DNA of 64,000 nucleotides from Rutstroemia sp. NJR-2017a BVV2. Taxonomy: Eukaryota > Ascomycota > Leotiomycetes > Helotiales > Rutstroemiaceae. Positions 56,547 to 64,000 of the stretch are shown here, piece after piece (position 1 is the first letter of the stretch; every line of letters begins with the position of its first letter). The notes under the pieces were generated by a model that searched no databases, had not been told where the DNA came from, and saw nothing but the letters and a program-made list of their open reading frames with translations. The DNA is taken from positions 620,001-684,000 of the forward strand of contig NJPS01000046.1 in assembly GCA_002946415.1 (NCBI GenBank). Direction: 5' to 3'. The position numbers were made by a program, and so were the translations under genes.

Positions 56547-59500
56547 CTACTCATCATCCACCAACCTCGCCCCCTCCCAAGCCTTCTTCGCCGTACTCTT
56601 CAACCCCTCAAAATCCCCACTCATCTCACACATCCCCTTAAAAACCGCCTCCTTCCCCTCCTTCTTCAACAATTCCCAGGGATGACCAAACTCGACCACC
56701 TCCCCCTTATCCAACACCAACACCTTGTCATAATCAACAATCGTCTGCAGCCGATGCGCAATGGTGATGATCGTGCTCTTCAACTCGCGGATCGTTTCCT
56801 GGATCTTGGAATCTGTGTTATAGTCGATCGACGCGGTGGCTTCGTCCATCATGAGGACTTTGGGTTGTTTGAGCATGGCGCGGGCGAGACAGAGAAGCTG
56901 GCGTTGACCTTGGGAGAGGTTGTTGCCTGATTCGGAGACGGGAGAAGATAGGTTGAGGAAGACGTTTTTGTTGGTGGCGGGGGTGCTGCTGCCGGTGGGA
57001 GAGGAGGGCAGTCCTGGGGTGGCGGGTCGGGAAACGGCGGGAGTGGAAGGGCCGGCTGAAGTACCTGCGGGACCGATGAGATGGACTCTTCGTAAAGCGG
57101 TGAAGATGTCCTCGTCGGTGAAGAGGTTGAAAGGATCCAAGTTGCTTCGAATGGTGCCGGTGAATAAAGTTGGGTCTTGAGGTACGATGGTGATTCTCTC
57201 CCGGAGATCGCGAAGACCAATGAGACCAATGTCAACCTCGTCAATCAGGATCTTTCCTTCTTCGGCTTCAAGACCACGGAACAATGCAAGCGCAAGAGAA
57301 CTTTTTCCAGCCCCTGTTCGGCCTACAATACCTACCTTCTCGAGCGGTCTAATCTTAAAGCTAACGTTGCGTAAGACAGGTTCTAAATCTTGCCTGTATC
57401 TTGTAGTGTAGTTGATGAATTCCACAGATCCTGAACTTGGCCAGTTCTTGGCGGGCTCGGTCTCTTCGATGTACTCCGCAGCCTCTTGTTCGACATCTAA
57501 ATATTCCTTAATACGTTCGACCGAGTTCATGTTCTGTTCGTTGGTGGCATAAAGTCGCACCATCCATAGCATATTTTCCGAGAAACTGATTGCATAGCTT
57601 AAAGATAAACCAGCGGAACCGGCATCAATGCTGCCAATCTTCATGATCACAAACACACCTGCGAAGAACGCCACTAGATCTCCAATAACGTCGATACGGA
57701 AAGCCAGCCATCTGTTTGCTGCCCAGAGGTAGATGAATGGTCGGTTGTGCGTGTTGATTCGTAACATGTTATCGCGGATGAATCGTCTCTCATCACCGTA
57801 TGCACGGATGGTAGTGATACCGTTAAGAGTCTCTCCGAATTGCTGGAACAATGGACTTCTCTGGATAGACTCGAGCCTCTTCAGATCTCTCGATGATCGA
57901 AGGTAGAATTTGCCCACGAAGAAATAGATGGCACTAATAAACACCGCTGCAATCAAAAAGCCTGGAGTGATGACCGCGATCAAGACAATGGTCACTAGCA
58001 CTGCCAATGCGCAGGACATGACACCAATCGCTACAGGGGCTACTTCTTGATCCACTGCCTCCAAGTCCTTGCTGAATCGGTTCATGAGTTGACCAAGTGG
58101 AGTGGAATCGAAGAACTTGAATTTGGCACGGGTAACAGACTCCATGAGATCTTTGTGGATCTTCCAACTAGCCGTCAAGGAGCCGAAGAAGAGCCAGAAA
58201 TCTCGGAACAGCGCAATCAACATGCAAGCCAGTCCGATTAAAGCATACACCGTAAGGTAATAAGCAACGTCGACATTCGGAGCTACTTGCGCAATGATCG
58301 AAGTCTTGTTAGGGTCGAAGAATGGCTGGGCTTGCATTAATTTTGAGCTAGTGGCTTTGATCGTAGAAATACTGTTGCCAATAAAGGTGTTTGACGATAC
58401 GTAGTAACCGGTACGAACATCTTCAGTATCATATCTGCAAAATATTAGCTTACACGCATAACGCAAAATGTTTTCTGTCCGAGTTGCAACTTACTGGTTT
58501 GCCCATTGCCTGATCCATATGTTTGCTCCGAGGGCTCCAACTTGTTGAACACCAAAGACCATAACAGCGAAGACCCAGAACCACCTGCAATTTGATATTA
58601 GCTTTAAATCATGAATAAGACGAATAGGAACCATACCAAGGACCCATAGCTTTCAAATAAAGGACAACAACCTTCCACTTCACACCACCTGTAGCCATCG
58701 TTTCCGCCATCGCATCCTTCGCTTCGACAGCTTTCTTGGTCTTAGGTTTGCCATTCGCGCCATTGATTTTGCCATTAGCTTGGTCATCAATAAGAGTTTC
58801 AGCACTTTCTTCGCCAACGCTTGATGGAACACGAGATGGAATCCGAGATTGCGGTGCAGATACTGGACGTGATTTGCTGATCTCCTCTCCTAGCTTGCCT
58901 GAAGCGATGACTTCGTTTGCGGGACCCTGCGCAGTAATTCTACCATTATCCAGACAGACAACGTATTTAGAGTGAGGGACACAGAGAGACACATTGTGTG
59001 TAACCAAGATGCATGTACGTCCGGCCATCATAGGTCCACGGATGCAGTTGTCGAAAATCCATTTAGCCGTGTGCGAATCGACAGCGCTGAGACAGTCGTC
59101 AAGGAGGACGTGCTTCGAATTCGAGTAGAGAGCTCTTGCAAGGGAGATACGTTGTTTTTGTCCTCCCGAAAGACTGATTCCCTTTTCACCAACAAGCGTC
59201 TCGTCACCTGCGTCCAAGATTTCCAGATCACGTTCCAAAGCACAAGCGACAATAACATCCTTATACCTCTTTTCATCCATAGGCGCTGAGAAGAGAATGT
59301 TTTCCTTGATGTTGGCGTTCAGTAACCATGGCTGCTGAGCGCAGTACGCCACAGTCTCGGCAAGTCCAGTTTCTGGGTCAGCGCGGATGTCTTCACGGCT
59401 GCTTGCGCCTGGTAAATATACCTGTCCCTTGATCAAAGTCATCTCACCGAGTAAGCCCATCAGAAGAGACGTCTTGCCCGATCCAGTAGGGCCAGCAATG

Positions 59501-61900
59501 ATGTTAAGCTCGCCAATCTCGAATCTCACATCCATATCCATCATGCGGAATGCATCTGAAATGTCATCAGTCGAACTTTCTTTGCCACCCCATGACAGCG
59601 TAGCATCCTTGAAACCAATAATTTGATTGCCGTTCTCGTCCGTTTGTTCGTGTGCGAGTTGTTCGTATTTGCCAGTTTCTTCTTCGTTCAGGAACTCCTC
59701 AATTCTGTCCACGGAAACTTTACTCTCTTGCACATGTGCTATCATGTCACCCAACTGGTCCAAAGGAACACGAAGGATATTGAACAGTGAGATGGCAGTG
59801 AATGCGACAGAAGGATAAAGTGGTTTCTTCTCGCCCACTGTGTAGTAAAGGAAAGAGAAGAAAGTAATGACCACTGGTACAGTGTTCCAGACCGCTACAG
59901 CAAATGCCCAAATGATATACTTCAAGCGCAAACATTTCAGTTCGTCCGCTCGCTTATCATTGACGATGCCGTTGAAGCGTCGCTCCCATGCGAAATATTT
60001 GATAATACGGATGTTCTCCAGCACCTCATTGGTAGTGTGAATTCTCTTATCCGTGGCGGCCATAATCTTCTTCTGAGTAGATCCGAATGCACGCGCGAAT
60101 CCAATATTAACCGGGACAAGAATGACCATGACAATCAAGCCTGGGATACTGCTCTTCCCAAGGATGCGGTAGAGCAGGTAAACAGCCCAGACAAGCTGGG
60201 TAGGGGCAGAAGCAACCAAGAAGTGAAGATATGCAGTCACCTCACTGACCTTGAACGAATCGACGGACATGAGGTTAATGATAGTTCCGACATTAGCTTG
60301 CTCATCCGTGTCTTTCTTGGTCTCAGAGGGGGATGCTGCCTGGTCATCGCTATTGGCTTGACTTTCCTTCTTCTTATTGAGCCTCAATACTCGTCGCCAC
60401 CAACTAGATTTCTCGTCCTTTTGCTGAGATTTTGCTCCTCCAAGAACCGAGTCATTACCAGAGGCAGCCTTACGCCGTAAGGCTTTCGCATAGATCTCAC
60501 CAATGATGATTGCTCGCAGCCTTATGCAAATCTTACGACCTAGCCACAGAGCCTGGTTATCGCCCTGTCATCCAATATTAGCATGTGTTGTCTTGGGGAT
60601 GTTTCAAAAACTAGTGTTTCAGGGAGGACGAAGAAGCATGGCTGCCACGTGCGGCGGTGACACAAAAGAAAGGGCAATATTTGTGTACATACTAGAGATC
60701 GCAAAATGTCAGTGAAGGCGAGAAGTATAACATATAGCCAGACTACATTTCGAGGAGCCGCATCTGGTTCTTCTAGGTATTCCAGGATTGCTTTCAAGAG
60801 CAGTGTAGGAGCGAAGGTGAATGTACACGAGAAAATGGTAATTGCGAACTGCATAAGGAAGATACCACGGAAGTAGCGCATCAAGTGCCAGGACAACGCG
60901 GTTGTCTTCTTGAATTGGCGATAATCAGCTAATACTGTCGCCGCCTTATCTTTTGGCATGAGATTCCACACGTCCTTAATCTCAAAGGTTTTAATGTAGC
61001 CCTGATACACAATGGTATCAACCCAGCCAAAAGTTACAATTGAAAACAAGCTGGCAAGAGGTTCTCTTGATGGCTCCAGATCATTCTCCCATTCTAGGAC
61101 AACGGTTTTATTCCCCTTGCGTGTAGTGATTGCGATTCCGAAGACAAGTGAAGCGAGAGCGAAATCCGTAACAACAAGAGCTTGGCTGATACCGGATAGT
61201 GGATGAATAATCGCAGAACGGAAGAGGACGAGCGAGAATATCCATTGCAGAGTGTACAAAGTGGCCGTGTGGTTCCAAATTCTCGGGATCCTCCAACGCG
61301 TGTTGGAGAAAGCGAACCGCAGACCAGCAAGTGCCAAGATATATGTCCATACAACGACGCCGGAAACTACAGCCACAAAGCCTTTGGAGCCGTATGCGCC
61401 AAGTACCAATGTCGCCACATGAACAGCTACCTCAGCAAGAACTGCCAGTAGCTCAATGACATCGATGGTAGTTTGACCCTTTGGACTGTCGATAGCCGCA
61501 ACTGAGCCTTGAGTGGTAGTTTTTGTAAGAGCCAAACGCCCACCGCCATTCATCGTCAAGGCATCATCTTCTTCGTCGATAGCTGTGTTGCTGCTTCCAA
61601 TTGAGGTTTCCGCCCCGCCATTGTGTATGTGTCCGTCACCGATTGATTCGCTCGGAATCTGGTGGTAGTTATGCTTCCGTTTCCGTTTGAATTTTCGCTG
61701 TATAGCTGATATCGAGAGGTAGAGGAACGAGAGTGCGATCGCTATCAATGGGAAAAGTACTTTGAGATAACTGTGCTTCACCGTTAGTCCGCGTGCATGT
61801 GAAAAGGCGGAATTCAGCGATCTGAGTTTACTTACTCTCTCTGATAGCATTTTGGAACATCGTCAATCTGCCATACCGGCCCACTGCAGTCTCCCAGCAT
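56547..61900 (-). CDS. ABC transporter, ABCC/MRP subfamily (Ybt1/Bpt1-like)
   Basis: Full-length ATP-driven exporter, probably in the vacuolar membrane, moving glutathione or bile-acid-like conjugates. Exons: 61900-61836, 61770-60693, 60564-58637, 58584-58495, 58434-56547, giving 1682 residues. It has an N-terminal TMD0, then TMD1-NBD1-TMD2-NBD2. The short first exon was chosen because MLGDCSGPVWQIDD leads in frame to KCYQRDYLKVLFP, the usual ABCC opening. NBD1 has GPTGSGKTSLLMG, LSGGQKQRISLARAL and LLDDCLSAVD (Asp instead of the catalytic Glu, usual in ABCC). NBD2 has GRTGAGKSSLALA, NLSQGQRQLLCLARAM and MMDEATASID. A Pro/Ser/Thr/Gly-rich insert of about 40 residues splits NBD2 before its signature, and the linker after NBD1 is Ser-rich. 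Confidence 0.96.
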
Positions 61901-63866
61901 GTTTACTTACACGCTGCGCTGATGGCGGGATTAGCTCTTTGAGGATGCGACGTGATACGAAAGCGATGATGCAAGTGATAAGTCCTCCCGTTAATAAGCC
62001 ATCAAAAATATTTCTGAGATTATTATTTCCGGCGCAAACAACGAATGCAATCGCAAAGTAAAGGAAAAATTAAAAAGAAGAAATGAAAATATGTGCAGAA
62101 GCAGTGGAAATAAAATGTACAAGACTGAGTCACTGCCAGATCAGCTTACTCCAACCAGTAGATGAGAGGTTGAGAGGTTGAGAGGTTGTCGATCTAGGAA
62201 TTGAGAAGAATGATGGAAGAGTAGTAATGGGAGGCGGAACATAAATTGACTAAGTCAGAGTCAGGTAGGGTAGCTAAGTACTAGGGAGGACACCAACTTG
62301 TGTGTACCAAATACCGTACAGTCTCCAGTCTCAGTGGATCGTGGCAACCCAACGTCAAGCGTCCGAAGAAATAAGTTACCTTCCAGCCTTCCAGCCTTCG
62401 TACTCTGGTGCTGTAGTTACTGTATTCTCCATAGAAAACTGCTGCCCCACTCTTGAATTATCATTCTTCCGAATTCCGGTAGCGTCACGCCGCTTGCCCT
62501 GCGTTTGCAGTCGCTTATGAAGGGGGACGGACGAGACGGACGAGACAGACGAGACGAAATTTTCTGTGCAAGGAAGCTTCATGTTGGAATAAGATTGGGA
62601 GTGGGAATTGGTTACGAATCGTCACTGGCACTGACAGGCGGTACGTGTTATGGGAACTCCCAATTCCCCTACGCTATGCTATGCTCTTGGACGAGCGCGT
62701 ACACTCGTCTATCCAAAGGTAGGAATATGGACACCGTGAGCTTCCGCAGTACAAGGGCTCCAGCACAGCTTATCTACCCCGCGAAGCAACTGCATCCCTT
62801 CGTGCTTCTGATCTATCAATCCGTGGACTTAAGCTTACCCTCCAACACCCGCCAACCAACCAGCAACTGAAGAATCCATTTAACCACTAACTACCGTACC
62901 CTGCCGCATTATTCCCCATCCTGAAAAGCTTACCCAAACCGCTACTGCAGCATTCAACTCTCCTTCCTCTCTGAGCAAAATATCTCAATCCCCACACTGC
63001 GTTTCCCTCCTCCATACTGCTGCTATCAGTCATCGGAAGCTTCTCCCGCTGCCATGCTAACACTTCCAAACATATCATTCATTCCCAGGCAGGCAGGTGG
63101 TCTCGAGAAGTATAAGCCGCATGTGGACACGGCTCACGAAACGATCTAATTGACCAAAACAAATATCCCGTTACATGATAACAGTCTGTGACTCCAATTC
63201 TCGAATTGTGATAAGAGAAAAAAGCGACGGGTTTATGCACAGGTGACTTACAGTTGCATAAGTTAGTTCTCGGTATGTATAAAATTATGTAAAAAAGGAC
63301 CTCACATCATCTAAGACCCCTAGCTGTTGGAGAAAGCATTACAGATACAGGCAACCATCTTACTGATCATGTATAATACGAGAATCTGATCAGTGAGTCA
63401 GAACTACATGGTTTTCAGACTTATTGGTCTCTGATGTATCAAAAGAGCTTCACAGGTCTTCTTTTGCAAAGATCCAAGGACATGACGCCGATGTATGAAG
63501 GCTTTTAAGAGGGCGTTCATTGGACTGTCAATTTGCAATGGCAGAGATGCAACATGTATAAATATAAGACTGGGCGAGCAGGTGATGCAAACAATACAAT
63601 TATCCTATGTAAAGGCGTTTCACATACAATGCTTCATGATTTTTGGACTTTTCCTACATCTGACCCGCCAAGATACCCCGTCTGCCTAAGTTGTGATATT
63701 ACACAGAGATCATGAGTATGCAGATAAAACCATGTCTTCTTTTATTCTTCAGAGTCCAACCCCTGAACCTGAGCCCCCACAATCACCAAACCCAGAGACC
63801 TTGCTCTTTCTTTTATGTAACCAATCATACAAGAAGAAGTTGAAAGATCCCAGACATGAAAAATCA
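61901..63866. other. 2-kb intergenic region upstream of the ABC transporter
   Basis: Promoter and possible leader of the minus-strand transporter, then featureless sequence. Small repeats: GAGAGGTT three times at 62164-62187, and GACGGACGAGACGGACGAGAC near 62526-62554. No supported gene; the 121-codon frame at 62505-62870 crosses a repeat and has no domain. Confidence 0.5.
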
Positions 63867-64000
63867 TTATCCCATAATCATGCCTTTCATGCCTGCCATG
63901 TCTCCCTCCTTTGCGGCAATTTCGAAATAACCATAGATGATGCTATGAGAATGTTAGTTTCAGAACATGTGATGAAGAGTAGTTTAGCACTTACGTGACA
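63867..64000 (-). CDS. 3' end of an unidentified gene, cut by the window edge
   Basis: Reading leftwards from the right edge, a donor GTAAGT at 63994, a branch-like CTAAC and the acceptor CATAG at 63943 define an intron. It is followed by a last exon (63942-63867) encoding IIYGYFEIAAKEGDMAGMKG and a Met/Gly end, then a stop. The Met/Gly-rich tail is not one I recognise. Only six bases of the previous exon lie inside the window, so identity is open. Confidence 0.45.

Noticed and set aside
61911..62013. Extra 5' coding exon for the ABC transporter (reads hydrophobic)
   Set aside because: It has acceptor and donor signals, but its phase does not join the conserved N-terminus, which has its own ATG at 61900.

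Overview
This window reads as nuclear DNA of a filamentous ascomycete (Pezizomycotina). Genes are split by many short GT-AG introns, often with a CTAAC/CTRAC branch site just before the acceptor. There is one intron-containing tRNA, and the gene set is eukaryotic and mitochondrial. AT-leaning composition and the protein flavour would suit a Leotiomycete, but that placement is only a guess. Exon joins were worked out by hand from splice sites and reading frame.

Layout, left to right. 0.9-2.0 kb: divergent V-ATPase proteolipid. 4.2 kb: small Cys-containing protein. 5.0-6.5 kb: translation termination factor eRF1. 7.4-8.5 kb: prephenate dehydratase. 8.7-9.9 kb: mitochondrial hydroxyacyl-thioester dehydratase. 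11.5-15.5 kb: large PH/leucine-rich-repeat protein. 17.0-18.4 kb: secreted KP4-like protein with a duplicated Ser/Thr-rich tail. 19.05 kb: tRNA-Lys(CUU). 20.0-21.5 kb (minus): GPI-type aspartic protease. 21.5-25.3 kb: gene-poor. 25.3-26.5 kb: short-chain dehydrogenase relic broken by a 13-bp tandem duplication. 27.4-29.9 kb: fungal zinc-finger protein. 30.4-30.9 kb (minus): EthD-domain protein. 31.2-31.5 kb (minus): HET-domain fragment. 33.2-35.1 kb: berberine-bridge-type FAD oxidase. 35.4-37.0 kb (minus): MFS transporter.

The right part is a dense housekeeping block. GCN2 (38.0-44.0 kb, minus) is divergent from the arginine gene ARG7/argJ (44.4-46.0 kb) across 483 bp carrying a perfect TGAGTCA, the classic target of the Gcn4/CPC1 activator that GCN2 controls. 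A complex I subunit of the NDUFA12 type (46.5-47.25 kb, minus) is divergent from the cardiolipin-pathway enzyme PGS1 (47.5-49.3 kb) across 225 bp. Then follow an alpha/beta hydrolase (51.1-52.1 kb, minus), a GH27 alpha-galactosidase ending in RDEL (54.3-56.0 kb), an ABCC transporter (56.5-61.9 kb, minus), and the 3' end of an unidentified minus-strand gene at the right edge.

No CRISPR array, rRNA, intact transposon or clear biosynthetic cluster was seen. The strongest unusual items are the KP4-like gene with its internal tandem duplication, the 7-nt microexon in the complex I gene, the last intron of eRF1 that leaves a 5-nt coding exon, and the two shared promoters.
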